DNA of 64,000 nucleotides from Phycisphaerales bacterium (lineage in GTDB: Bacteria > Planctomycetota > Phycisphaerae > Phycisphaerales > UBA1924). Made by a program: the position numbers and the translations under genes. Below, one piece after another: positions 51,095-59,268 of the stretch (position 1 is its first letter; each line of letters starts with the position of its first letter). The stretch lies in assembly GCA_029260345.1 (NCBI GenBank), contig JAJDDK010000005.1:248001-312000 (forward strand). The letters run 5' to 3'. The notes under the pieces were generated by a model. It did not search any database and was not told the origin of the DNA. It saw only the letters and a list, made by a program, of their open reading frames with translations.

Positions 51095-52096
51095 TTAACC
51101 GTACCGGCTGACGAGATCCGCAATACGCGGCTGATCACGATTCACAATCAGGCTCTTGCGCAGCGCTGCCACGCCTTCGCGGCGTGCTTCCGAATCAGTG
51201 CGGTCGCTCATCAAGTAGCGATTCAGCAGACACACACCCAAGCCATTGAGCGCCGGGAAGTGCGCGTTGTCGAGTTCCACCGCACGGGCGAACGCATCCT
51301 GCGCTTCTTCAAAGCGCTGCAAACGGAAGAGCGCAAAGCCGAGTCGTTCGTACGCCTGCGCCGTCGGCGCCATGCGCAGCAACTGCCCCAGCGTGTTCAC
51401 CATCTCCTGATAGCGACCCGTCTTGCCGAGGCTGTCCGCCAGATTCAGCAGCAGTGGCGGCGTGAAGTCCATGAGTTCGGCCGCCGCCTGATACTCACGA
51501 ATGGCGGATTCGTATTCACCAACGGCGGCGTAGATCGCGCCAAGATTCACGCGGGCCGGACCGTTGCGCGGATCAACCTCCACGGCCTTGCGCGCATACG
51601 GCAGCGCCTGACGTGACTCCTGCAACTGCAAGTACGCCGTTGCAAGATTCAGATTCGCATTGAAGTTGTTCGGATCAATCGATAGTGCACGGAGGTACGC
51701 CCGCACCGCATCCGACAATCGATCAAGGAGTTGCAGCACCAGGCCGTGCCCGTACTGCGCCTCAAAGTTTCGCGGCTCAAGCTCCGTCGCGCGGCGATAG
51801 CTCTGTTCTGCTGCTTGATAGTTGCCCTGCACGCGGTAGATGTCGCCAAGGTCGACGTGCGCCGTCGTCAGCGTCGCGTTTTCTTCGATAGCGAGTTCAA
51901 GCTGGGTGATGGCCTCATCCAGCATTCCCTCTTCGGTGAGCTGCTCGGCGCGGGCGACGTATTCCCGAGCGCGAATATCGGTTTCGCGTGTCTTGGCCGC
52001 CGTCGACATCGAACAGCCGGTCAGAGCGACGACTCCCGCGAGGGCCACCGCCGCAATGCCCTTTCGAGCCGCCAAGCCTACTCCAATTGCCATCAT
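51095..52096 (-). CDS. TPR-repeat lipoprotein
   Basis: 333 residues; signal peptide with lipobox VALTGC, so membrane-anchored on the outer side of the cytoplasmic membrane or to the outer membrane. Six to seven tetratricopeptide repeats follow (for example VDLGDIYRVQGNYQAAEQSY, LNLATAYLQLQESRQALPYA, VNLGAIYAAVGEYESAIREY), making a scaffold for other proteins. Two adjacent ATG codons (52096 and 52093) are possible starts. It begins 2 bases after the nfo stop codon, so it is translated from the same message as nfo; the functional link is unclear. Confidence 0.85.
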   Translation of the reverse strand: MMAIGVGLAARKGIAAVALAGVVALTGCSMSTAAKTRETDIRAREYVARAEQLTEEGMLDEAITQLELAIEENATLTTAHVDLGDIYRVQGNYQAAEQSYRRATELEPRNFEAQYGHGLVLQLLDRLSDAVRAYLRALSIDPNNFNANLNLATAYLQLQESRQALPYARKAVEVDPRNGPARVNLGAIYAAVGEYESAIREYQAAAELMDFTPPLLLNLADSLGKTGRYQEMVNTLGQLLRMAPTAQAYERLGFALFRLQRFEEAQDAFARAVELDNAHFPALNGLGVCLLNRYLMSDRTDSEARREGVAALRKSLIVNRDQPRIADLVSRYG

Positions 52097-52098
52097 GG

Positions 52099-53031
52099 TT
52101 ATCGGGCTCCTGCGGTCTTTCGAGGTCGATGCGTCGCCGGTTTGCCTTCGCCATGAACAAGGCGGAGCAGGCGCCGGCGATTGAGAGTGTCCCACGGAGT
52201 ACCTTTCGGCGTTTCCCCCTTCGGCGTTTCGAGGATTTTCGGTACGTCCTCCAGATGCGGGTGGTTCATGATGAACTCAAACGCCGCCATGCCGACCGCG
52301 CCTTCACCGATGTGCTCGTGCCGATCGATGCGGCTCCCCAAGGCGCCCTTCGAATCATTCAAGTGAAGCACACGGAGCCGATCGAGGCCGCAGGCCTTGT
52401 CAAACGCTGCAAACACGCTCTTGGCGCCCGCCGGCGTCGTCAGGTCGTATCCCGCCGCCAGTGCGTGACACGTATCAAAACAAAATCCGACGCGATTTCG
52501 TGTGCCGCGACCAGCCTTCGCCTCAACCAGACGCGCAATTTCGGCCAGTTGCTCAAAAGTGCGGCCGAGCGTTGTGCCGCTTCCGGCCGTGTCCTCAAGA
52601 CAAAGCGTGGTTGAGCAATCTGACGTTTCATCGAGAAGCTGAACGATCGCCGTCGCAATACGCTCCATCCCCGCCTGCTCGTCCGCATCGCCGGCGCCTT
52701 TGTGGGCGCCCGGATGAAACACGAGATACGGGATCGAGAGCGCATGACAGCGCTCGATCTCCTCACGCATCATCGCGACGGATTTCTTCCACAGCGGCGG
52801 CTCCGGACTTCCGAGGTTCGCGAGGTAGCTCGCATGAGAGATGGTCCGATCCTCCCACCCGAGGCGCTTGAGCTCCGCGAGCCATTCCTTGCGGTCGGCT
52901 TCCTTCAGCGGCGTGATCTTCCACTGCCGCTGGTTCTTGGTGAACACCTGCACGGTGTTGAACTTCAATGACTTCGCCTCGTGCAGCGCGTTGACCATGC
53001 CGCCGGCGATTGAAAGGTGCGATCCAAGCAT
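52099..53031 (-). CDS. nfo: endonuclease IV (AP endonuclease)
   Basis: 310-residue Zn-dependent AP endonuclease of base excision repair. Family signatures: GSHLSIAGG at the N-terminus, VFTKNQRQW, FHPGAHKGAG (His ligand), LEDTAGSGTTLG, FCFDTCHALAAGYD, HLNDSKGALGSRIDRHEHIGEG, and ILETPKG with the last Glu ligand. Directly after that Glu a five-residue unit ETPKG is doubled by a 15-base tandem duplication (52201-52230). The C-terminus is basic (RRRLLRLVHGEGKPATHRPR). Upstream of the TPR lipoprotein with a 2-base gap, and divergent from the AtoE-like gene. Confidence 0.95.
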   Translation of the reverse strand: MLGSHLSIAGGMVNALHEAKSLKFNTVQVFTKNQRQWKITPLKEADRKEWLAELKRLGWEDRTISHASYLANLGSPEPPLWKKSVAMMREEIERCHALSIPYLVFHPGAHKGAGDADEQAGMERIATAIVQLLDETSDCSTTLCLEDTAGSGTTLGRTFEQLAEIARLVEAKAGRGTRNRVGFCFDTCHALAAGYDLTTPAGAKSVFAAFDKACGLDRLRVLHLNDSKGALGSRIDRHEHIGEGAVGMAAFEFIMNHPHLEDVPKILETPKGETPKGTPWDTLNRRRLLRLVHGEGKPATHRPRKTAGAR

Positions 53032-53070
53032 GTCACCATCCTAGACGCACGATCCGGGTACGCTGGCGCC

Positions 53071-54453
53071 ATGCTCGCCCGACTTGGCCAGCGCATTGCG
53101 GCACTCTTTCGCGCCACGGCACCCGACCCGTTCGTCATCGCAGTTTTGCTGACGGCGCTGACGTTCGTCCTCGTGTTGGTCTTCACGGACGAAACACCCC
53201 GCACGATTGTCGAGTCTTGGTCCGCTGACAGCGGCGTATGGGCGTTCCTCGGATTTTCCATGCAGATGTGCCTGATCCTCGTGACCGGGCACGCGCTGGC
53301 GTCCAGCCCGCCGGTCGCCGCCGCGCTGCGCAAACTCGCGAATGTGCCAAAGACGGGCGCCCAGGCCGCTTTTCTCATTGCCTTTGTCGCGGCGTTGCTC
53401 GGTGTCTTGAACTGGGGACTCGGCCTGATCGGCGGCGCGATTCTCGCGCGTGACGTCGGCCGCGCCCTCGAAAAGCGCGGTGTGCCAGCACACTACCCGC
53501 TCCTCGCCGCCAGCGGATACGTCGGTCTCCTCGTCTGGCACGGCGGTTTCAGTGGCACCGCGCCGCTCAAAGTCACGACCGATCGCGAACTGCGCGACGT
53601 CCTCGGCGCGACGGCTGATCTCGTTCAGCCCATGCCGCTGACCGAAACCATCCTCAGCCCGATGAATCTCGTCGTCACCGGCGGCCTGCTGATCATCGCG
53701 CCGCTCATCATGGCGCTGCTATCGCCAAAGCGATCAGATCACATCGAACCCGCGAGCCGGTTCATCAGCCTCGATGAAAAACTAAAAGCGCCTCAAGCAC
53801 GCGAGCGCGCGCCACTGTTTCCAAGGATTCTCGAGGACACGCCCATCGTCACGGTCCTGCTTGTTGCACTTATCGCGGCATGGGCGTGGATGTATTACTT
53901 CCCCGCAAACCTCAGTCAGTCCGGCATCAAGAGTCTCACACCCAACACCGTCAACCTCACGATGCTGATGCTGGGTTTGATCCTGCACGGCACGCCGCGC
54001 CGTTACATCGCCGCAGTTGACGAAGCCGTGCGCGGCTGCGCGGGGATCATCCTTCAGTTTCCGCTCTATGCCGGCATCATGGGCATGATGCACGCCAGCG
54101 GCCTCACCGCACGACTCGCGCAGAGCCTCGCCGCCGGCGCCACCGAAACAACGCTCCCAATTTTCACTTTCATCTCCGCAGGAATCGTGAATCTGTTCAT
54201 CCCCTCCGGAGGCGGGCAGTGGGGCGTGCAAGGGCCGATTGCGATTCAAGCCGCGATCGATGCAGGCGTGTCACCGGCAAAAATGGTCATGGCTGTCGCC
54301 TATGGCGATGAACTCACCAACATGCTCCAGCCCTTCTGGGCGTTGCCGCTGCTGGCGGTGACAGGCGTGAAAGCCCGGGACATCGTCGGCTACACGGCAC
54401 TCTTGATGGTGATCGCCGGCGCCTGGATGGCCGCGTGCCTGCTCGTGTTTTAA
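53071..54453 (+). CDS. atoE: AtoE-family short-chain fatty acid transporter
   Basis: 460 residues with about ten to twelve membrane helices. Recognisable AtoE landmarks are DPFVIAVLLTALTFVLVLVF, FSMQMCLILVTGHALASSP, NWGLGLIGGAILARDVGR, LLAASGYVGLLVWHGG, and INLFIPSGGGQWGVQGPI (here VNLFIPSGGGQWGVQGPIAI). In E. coli AtoE takes up acetoacetate and butyrate; the exact substrate here is not established. The start ATG at 53071 suits the family; 18 upstream residues of the open frame would overlap nfo. Confidence 0.88.
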   Translation: MLARLGQRIAALFRATAPDPFVIAVLLTALTFVLVLVFTDETPRTIVESWSADSGVWAFLGFSMQMCLILVTGHALASSPPVAAALRKLANVPKTGAQAAFLIAFVAALLGVLNWGLGLIGGAILARDVGRALEKRGVPAHYPLLAASGYVGLLVWHGGFSGTAPLKVTTDRELRDVLGATADLVQPMPLTETILSPMNLVVTGGLLIIAPLIMALLSPKRSDHIEPASRFISLDEKLKAPQARERAPLFPRILEDTPIVTVLLVALIAAWAWMYYFPANLSQSGIKSLTPNTVNLTMLMLGLILHGTPRRYIAAVDEAVRGCAGIILQFPLYAGIMGMMHASGLTARLAQSLAAGATETTLPIFTFISAGIVNLFIPSGGGQWGVQGPIAIQAAIDAGVSPAKMVMAVAYGDELTNMLQPFWALPLLAVTGVKARDIVGYTALLMVIAGAWMAACLLVF

Positions 54454-54492
54454 TTGCAGCCAAAGCGATTTCGCAGCGGTATCATTCCCTTG

Positions 54493-54882
54493 ATGCGAAT
54501 GCGGTTTGCCGCCATCCTGACGATCGCACTCTTCGCGGCAATGCTCGCGGCGCCCATCAGTTTGCTCCGCGCAGCGCCCGCCCACACGCAAACCGCCGCC
54601 GATCATCCCTGCGGCCCAAACTGCATATGCGGCGTCGACATGAGTTGCGGCTGCATCGAAGAGGCGCCCGCCACCCCCCAGCCAGCGCCCCAAGCCCCCG
54701 CGCCAAACCAAAATCGCACGCAATGGCACTTCTCCCTGCCGCACAACATTGGCGTCGAAACGAATGCCGTGCCTGCGGTAGCGAAGATTGAAGTGAATCC
54801 CACGCATCGCATTGTCGGCGGCTTCCTGATTGATGGCCGCGTCAATGATGCGCTCGCGATGATCAGCGTCTGGCGGACGTAA
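54493..54882 (+). CDS. secreted cysteine-rich protein
   Basis: 129 residues. The start at 54493 gives a signal peptide (LTIALFAAMLAAPISLL). After it H38 and the cluster CGPNCICGVDMSCGC (Cys 40, 44, 46, 52, 54) form a C-x3-C-x-C-x5-C-x-C pattern suited to binding a soft metal or to a disulfide knot. A Pro/Ala-rich linker (residues 58-72) and a small beta-rich C-terminus follow. No homologue recognised. The next gene encodes a lipoprotein with a CxxC metal-binding domain and the one after it an outer-membrane barrel, so a metal-related envelope role is a reasonable guess. Confidence 0.6.
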   Translation: MRMRFAAILTIALFAAMLAAPISLLRAAPAHTQTAADHPCGPNCICGVDMSCGCIEEAPATPQPAPQAPAPNQNRTQWHFSLPHNIGVETNAVPAVAKIEVNPTHRIVGGFLIDGRVNDALAMISVWRT

Positions 54883-55040
54883 AGAAATCTATTGCGCCAC
54901 CAGTGCGCGCTCAGCGCACTGAAAATCCCTTCCATTCTCATTGTTTCGTCGCGGCGCCATTTCAAGACGTTCGCCGGGCGATCTCAATCAACATTCCCGC
55001 GTCGCCCAATCGCGATGCGATCAGACCCAAGGAGTGCGCC

Positions 55041-55424
55041 ATGCGCGCCCATATCAATACAAGTGTCCTCGTCCTCACCGCAACGTTTGGCCTTCTCGGT
55101 TGCCAGTCCGGCTCGGCCTCGTCCACTCAAAGCGACCAGGCATCAGCCGCGCGGCAAGCTTCCGACGCCGAACCCATCTCCGCCGACGCCGAATACGTTG
55201 TCCTTCACGTCTCCGGCCTCAGCTGCCCGCTCTGCGCCACCAACCTCGAAAAAGAGCTGCACTCGCAGCCCGCCGTTTCCACCGTGAATGTGAACCTCGA
55301 AACCGGCGAAGTGCGCGTCGGCCTTGACGGCGCCTTCCGCCCGTCCCGCTCTGACTTCAAGCGCATCGTTGTGAACTCCGGTTTCACGCTGCGCGGCATC
55401 GACGTCCCCGGTGAAGGAGCGTAA
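55041..55424 (+). CDS. HMA-domain lipoprotein (heavy-metal-binding)
   Basis: 127 residues from the ATG at 55041, with GGAG 7 bases upstream. The lipoprotein signal ends in GLLGC with lipidated C21. After a Ser/Ala-rich linker comes a heavy-metal-associated domain of about 70 residues: VLHVSGLSCPLCATNLEKEL with C62 and C65 (CxxC), then VSTVNVNLETGEVRVGLDG. HMA domains usually act as cytoplasmic copper chaperones or ATPase extensions. A membrane-tethered external form is less common; MerP-like proteins are periplasmic analogues. Only 4 bases separate it from the barrel gene. Confidence 0.82.
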   Translation: MRAHINTSVLVLTATFGLLGCQSGSASSTQSDQASAARQASDAEPISADAEYVVLHVSGLSCPLCATNLEKELHSQPAVSTVNVNLETGEVRVGLDGAFRPSRSDFKRIVVNSGFTLRGIDVPGEGA

Positions 55425-55428
55425 ACCC

Positions 55429-56268
55429 ATGGGCACATCCGCACTCCAATGGTGCAGCGCCGTCGGTGCGCTCATGCTCGGCGCGCACGCGATGGCGCAG
55501 CAGGCGCTCATCACCCCCGCCGCGACACAGCCCGGCGCGGGGCGATTCACGATTCGCGAAGTCGCGCAGTACATCCGGCTTGACGATGACCCCACACCCC
55601 TGAATCGCTCTGGCTCGAACATTCGCTTCACCACGCAAATCGCCGTCGGCATCACCGGCTCGCTCTCGCTCGAAGGCGATATTCCGTTTGCCTACCGCGA
55701 CATCAGCGGCGCCCCCGGTCAATCGTTCGATGGCTTCGGCGTTCCCGATCTCGCCGTGCGCGCCAAGTGGCGCGTCTGGAAAAAAGACTTCGGCCCGCTC
55801 GACACCGGGCGCCTGAGTCTCTTCGGCGGGCTCAAGATCCGCTCAGGCGACAGCGAATTCTCCAGCGATTCCTACGACCCGATCTTCGGCGCCGTCTATA
55901 CCCACATCACCGGGCGGCACGGCTTCAACCTCGCGGCTCAATACCGCCTCACCACCGGCTCCAACCCCACGCCGCTGCTCGCCGGCGAAGGCAAGGCCGA
56001 CCTCCTGCGCGGCGACGCGTCGTACCTCTTCCGCCTCGCTCCCGCATCATTCGCGGATTCATCGCACGATGCGTGGTACGCGGTCCTCGAATTCAATTCG
56101 GAGTACGAAACCAACGGCGATCTTGAATTGTTCCTGTCGCCGGGAATTCTTTACGAAGCAAAGACGTGGGCGCTGGAAGCGGGTGTGCAGATCCCGATCG
56201 TGCATTCGCTGGACTATCGCCCGCGCACGGTGATCGCCGCGCGGTTTGGGTTGAGGTTTCTGTTCTAA
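55429..56268 (+). CDS. outer-membrane beta-barrel protein
   Basis: 279 residues from ATG 55429 (an earlier GTG would overlap the lipoprotein). The signal peptide WCSAVGALMLGAHAMAQ is followed by alternating amphipathic strands such as FTTQIAVGITGSLSLEGDI, FGAVYTHITGRHGFNLAAQ, and WYAVLEFNSEYETNGDL. The last residues are RTVIAARFGLRFLF, with the terminal aromatic Phe typical of Bam-assembled barrels. Resembles Phenol_MetA_deg/transporter-type barrels by pattern. In tandem with the HMA lipoprotein, so it may export or import the metal bound there. Ends 16 bases from the convergent ChaN-like gene. Confidence 0.75.
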   Translation: MGTSALQWCSAVGALMLGAHAMAQQALITPAATQPGAGRFTIREVAQYIRLDDDPTPLNRSGSNIRFTTQIAVGITGSLSLEGDIPFAYRDISGAPGQSFDGFGVPDLAVRAKWRVWKKDFGPLDTGRLSLFGGLKIRSGDSEFSSDSYDPIFGAVYTHITGRHGFNLAAQYRLTTGSNPTPLLAGEGKADLLRGDASYLFRLAPASFADSSHDAWYAVLEFNSEYETNGDLELFLSPGILYEAKTWALEAGVQIPIVHSLDYRPRTVIAARFGLRFLF

Positions 56269-56284
56269 AGGATCACACGCGAAT

Positions 56285-57271
56285 TCACTCACCCACATGA
56301 ATCAAAACATCCGCGCGCCCTTCATCTTCCGTCCGCATGCCCGGCGCCGCGGTGTTCACCATGCTGATCGTGAGGATGCGAGCATCCGGTGACATCGCGC
56401 GCACGCGTTCGAGTGTGCCCCCGGCGAAATCCGTGTGGAACTGGCCGATCACATGCACGACGGGGCGCCGTTCATCTTCTAGCGCCCAGACGATCGTCTC
56501 CGCCATGGTCGAATCCCACAGATTCTGACTGCGGAAGAATGACAGAATCATTTCCTGATGCGCCTTCTCCTTCGCGGCTCGCTCCTCCTCAGTCAACTCT
56601 GAATCCTCATCGTCGCTATGCCCGCGCATGCCGCCCATGACTTCGAAGAAGCGTTCGCGATACGCGCCCTCAGACAACTCATCGGGAATCACAAAGAGCC
56701 GGCGCTGCTCCGGCGTCAGTTCTTCGAGCCGCTCGAACCCATCCGTTCGCGCCAACCGCACGTATCGTCGCGGCGCATTGGCGGCGTACACCGGCGCCCC
56801 CGCGCTCTTGGCAACTTCCACCATCGCGCGATGCCCCGGCGGATAGTTCCCGTCCGTCCGTCCGGACGCCTTGCGGAACCCCTCTTCATCCGTCACCCCG
56901 GTCAGGTAATCATCAATCGCCGTTTGCTCATCGCGCTCGAAGAACTCAAGCGACAGCGCCGCCGAGTGCGGCTCAATCGCCACCACCTCATCAAACAGAG
57001 CCGCCGCTGCCGCGAGACCGGTTGGGTGTCCGTGCATCTCGCCGATGAAGACAACGTCGGCGCCCGCCGCTCGTTCGATGACCTCACTCCAGGTGATCCG
57101 CTGACCGCTGGCGCCATCGAACATCGTGAGCTGCGTCGGGTCGAGCGACTCCATCGCGCGCTGCTGCGCCGCGATCGGGTCCGGCTTCGCGGCCGAGCCT
57201 GTTCCGGTGGACGCGCACCCGGCGAGACCGAGCAGCGCGATGAAAAGCATGAATGTCGTTTTGATGGGCAT
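56285..57271 (-). CDS. ChaN-family lipoprotein (iron-regulated, heme-binding type)
   Basis: 328 residues from the ATG at 57271; lipobox LLGLAGC. The ChaN (PF04187) core is visible as ADVVFIGEMHGHPTGLAAAAALFD, SLEFFERDEQTAIDDYLTG, NYPPGHRAMVEVAKSAGAPV with NAPRRYVR, AETIVWALED, and VVHVIGQFHTDFAGGT. In Campylobacter ChaN binds cofacial heme pairs and helps iron uptake; elsewhere the family looks like a TIKI-related metallohydrolase. Residues about 230-255 are very acidic (SDDEDSELTEEERAA), an insertion. Convergent with the barrel gene, which strengthens the idea of a metal-related locus. Confidence 0.8.
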   Translation of the reverse strand: MPIKTTFMLFIALLGLAGCASTGTGSAAKPDPIAAQQRAMESLDPTQLTMFDGASGQRITWSEVIERAAGADVVFIGEMHGHPTGLAAAAALFDEVVAIEPHSAALSLEFFERDEQTAIDDYLTGVTDEEGFRKASGRTDGNYPPGHRAMVEVAKSAGAPVYAANAPRRYVRLARTDGFERLEELTPEQRRLFVIPDELSEGAYRERFFEVMGGMRGHSDDEDSELTEEERAAKEKAHQEMILSFFRSQNLWDSTMAETIVWALEDERRPVVHVIGQFHTDFAGGTLERVRAMSPDARILTISMVNTAAPGMRTEDEGRADVLIHVGE

Positions 57272-57457
57272 GGTGAAAGGCTCCCCGTCGTGCCGCCGCT
57301 CGTCAACTGTGCCAATTCGTGCCGTGGTTCCATTCAAGTTGCGTCAATCCTCCGGTCGGGGCTTGTCCAATCGGTGATTCGAGGGAGAATGACGAAGACC
57401 TTCGCATGGATGCGGCGGGAGCATCGGGGCGTTCGACGAGCAGGAAGGCGGCCATCC

Positions 57458-58750
57458 ATGGCGTCAGTCGTGTACTACTTCCAAGTCCATCAGCCGTTTC
57501 GCCTGCGCCGGTACTCCGTCTTCGACGAAGACCCCTTCTACTTTGACGACCAGCACAATGCGGAAATCTGCCGCAAGGTCGCCGACAAGTGCTACCGCCC
57601 GGCGACGATCAAGATCCTCGATCTGGTCCGCCGGCACCAAGGCCGCTTCCGCGTGTCCTACGCCATCACCGGCGTCGTGCTGGACCAGCTTCAGGCGTGG
57701 GCGCCGGATGTGATCGAACTGTTCCAGCAGCTTGCAGAGACAGGCTGCTGCGAGTTTGTCGGCGAGACGTATTACCACTCGCTGTCGTTCCTCTACTCCC
57801 GCGAGGAGTTTCGTCAGCAGGTCGATCTGCACACGAAGAAGATTCAGGAGCTTTTCGGCAAGACGCCGCGCGTGTTCCGTAACACGGAGCTCATTTACAA
57901 CAACGACCTCGCTCAGTTCGTCGCTTCAATGAAAAACGACAAGGGCGAGCCCCGTTTTGCGGGCGTGCTGTGCGAAGGCGTGGACAACGTGCTGGGCTTC
58001 CGGTCGCCGAATTACCTCTACACGCCGCCGGGTGTGAAGTGGCGCAATGATTCAGCGCCATTCAAGGTGATGCTGAAGAACTACCGTCTCAGCGATGACA
58101 TCGCGTTCCGTTTTTCCAATCGTGACTGGGCGGAATGGCCGCTCTCGGCGGAGAAGTTCGCCGATTGGGTGGATCAGATCAATGGCGATGGGTACGTCTG
58201 CAATCTGTTCATGGATTACGAAACGTTCGGCGAGCACCAGTGGGCGGACACCGGCATCTTTGATTTTCTCGACGCCATGCCCGGCAAGATTTTCGACGCC
58301 AATCCCGGTCACAATCACTTCAACACACCCAGCGAAGCGATTCAGCAGTTTGAGCCGGTGGGGGAGTACGACGTGCCGCACATGATTTCATGGGCGGACA
58401 CGGAGCGCGATCTTTCCGCGTGGCTCGGCAATGCGATGCAGTCCAACGCGCTGCATGAGCTGTACAAGCTGGAGCGCCCGATCAAGGACGCTGTTGAAGA
58501 AACCACACGCGACGAGGCGACGCGCCGGCAGGCTGCTTTCCTTCTGGAGGATTGGCGCAAGCTCACCACGAGCGATCACTTCTACTACATGTGCACGAAG
58601 TACTTCGCCGATGGCGACGTTCACAAGTATTTCAATCCGTACGATTCGCCGTACGATGCGTACATCAACTTCATGAACGTGCTGGACAACGTGCGCACGC
58701 GTCTGGAGCGCCTGGCGCCGGGGCTTGCCGAAGTCGGCGCTGCACGATGA
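57458..58750 (+). CDS. glycoside hydrolase family 57 (alpha-amylase type)
   Basis: 430 residues. The ATG at 57458 has AGGAAGG upstream and gives the GH57 opening SVVYYFQVHQPFRLRRYS. Conserved GH57 regions follow: EFVGETYYHSL, RVFRNTELIYNNDL containing the nucleophile Glu, and NLFMDYETFGEHQW containing the acid/base Asp. A C-terminal helical part (WRKLTTSDHFYYMCTKYF) is typical of the short bacterial alpha-amylase/4-alpha-glucanotransferase branch. Without a signal peptide it should act in the cytoplasm on glycogen or maltodextrins. The long open frame before 57458 overlaps chaN antisense and is rejected. Confidence 0.92.
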   Translation: MASVVYYFQVHQPFRLRRYSVFDEDPFYFDDQHNAEICRKVADKCYRPATIKILDLVRRHQGRFRVSYAITGVVLDQLQAWAPDVIELFQQLAETGCCEFVGETYYHSLSFLYSREEFRQQVDLHTKKIQELFGKTPRVFRNTELIYNNDLAQFVASMKNDKGEPRFAGVLCEGVDNVLGFRSPNYLYTPPGVKWRNDSAPFKVMLKNYRLSDDIAFRFSNRDWAEWPLSAEKFADWVDQINGDGYVCNLFMDYETFGEHQWADTGIFDFLDAMPGKIFDANPGHNHFNTPSEAIQQFEPVGEYDVPHMISWADTERDLSAWLGNAMQSNALHELYKLERPIKDAVEETTRDEATRRQAAFLLEDWRKLTTSDHFYYMCTKYFADGDVHKYFNPYDSPYDAYINFMNVLDNVRTRLERLAPGLAEVGAAR

Positions 58751-58763
58751 TGTGGAGATTTCA

Positions 58764-59252
58764 ATGACGACCGCAGCGCCCACGATGACGTTCACAGACT
58801 ATGTCGATCGGCTGTTTGAGTACGACCGCTGGGCCAACGCGCGCGTGCTGGAAGCGATGGAATCGCTCGCCGGCGACCTGCCGCAGAAGTCGCTGGATCG
58901 ACTCAGTCACCTGCTCATTTGTCAGCGCATGTGGATTCGCCGCATGCGTGCCGATGCGAACCAGATCACGGACTACTTCCCGACGTGGCCGCTCGACAAG
59001 ACTAGATCGGAAGCGGCGGAAATCGGCAATGAAATGCGATTGTTCATCCAATCTCTTTCAGATGCCGATCTGCTCGAAGAATTTGAGTACCGGTCGTCGG
59101 ACGGCAAGATGTTTCACAATCGCCGCCTCGATATTCTGACGCAGCTCTCCCAGCATGGCTGCTACCACCGTGGGCAAATTGCCAGCGACCTGAATGCAAG
59201 GCTCGCCTCACCACTGGTGACGGATTACGTGTTCTTCTGCCGAAAGCCGTAA
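58764..59252 (+). CDS. DinB-like four-helix metalloprotein
   Basis: 162 residues of the DinB/YfiT fold. TFTDYVDRLFEYDRWANARVL is the usual first helix. Likely metal ligands are His in RLSHLLICQRMW and the pair in QHGCYHRGQI. Family members include mycothiol- and bacillithiol-dependent transferases, most uncharacterised. ATG at 58764 lies 14 bases after the GH57 stop, so the genes are likely co-transcribed, although no functional link is evident. Confidence 0.82.
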   Translation: MTTAAPTMTFTDYVDRLFEYDRWANARVLEAMESLAGDLPQKSLDRLSHLLICQRMWIRRMRADANQITDYFPTWPLDKTRSEAAEIGNEMRLFIQSLSDADLLEEFEYRSSDGKMFHNRRLDILTQLSQHGCYHRGQIASDLNARLASPLVTDYVFFCRKP

Positions 59253-59268
59253 AGCGAAGTTTGCAGGG

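Noticed and set aside
56618-57457. Upstream part of the open frame that ends in GH57
   Set aside because: Runs antisense through the ChaN-like gene and is Arg/His-rich; GH57 similarity and a good ribosome site begin at 57458.
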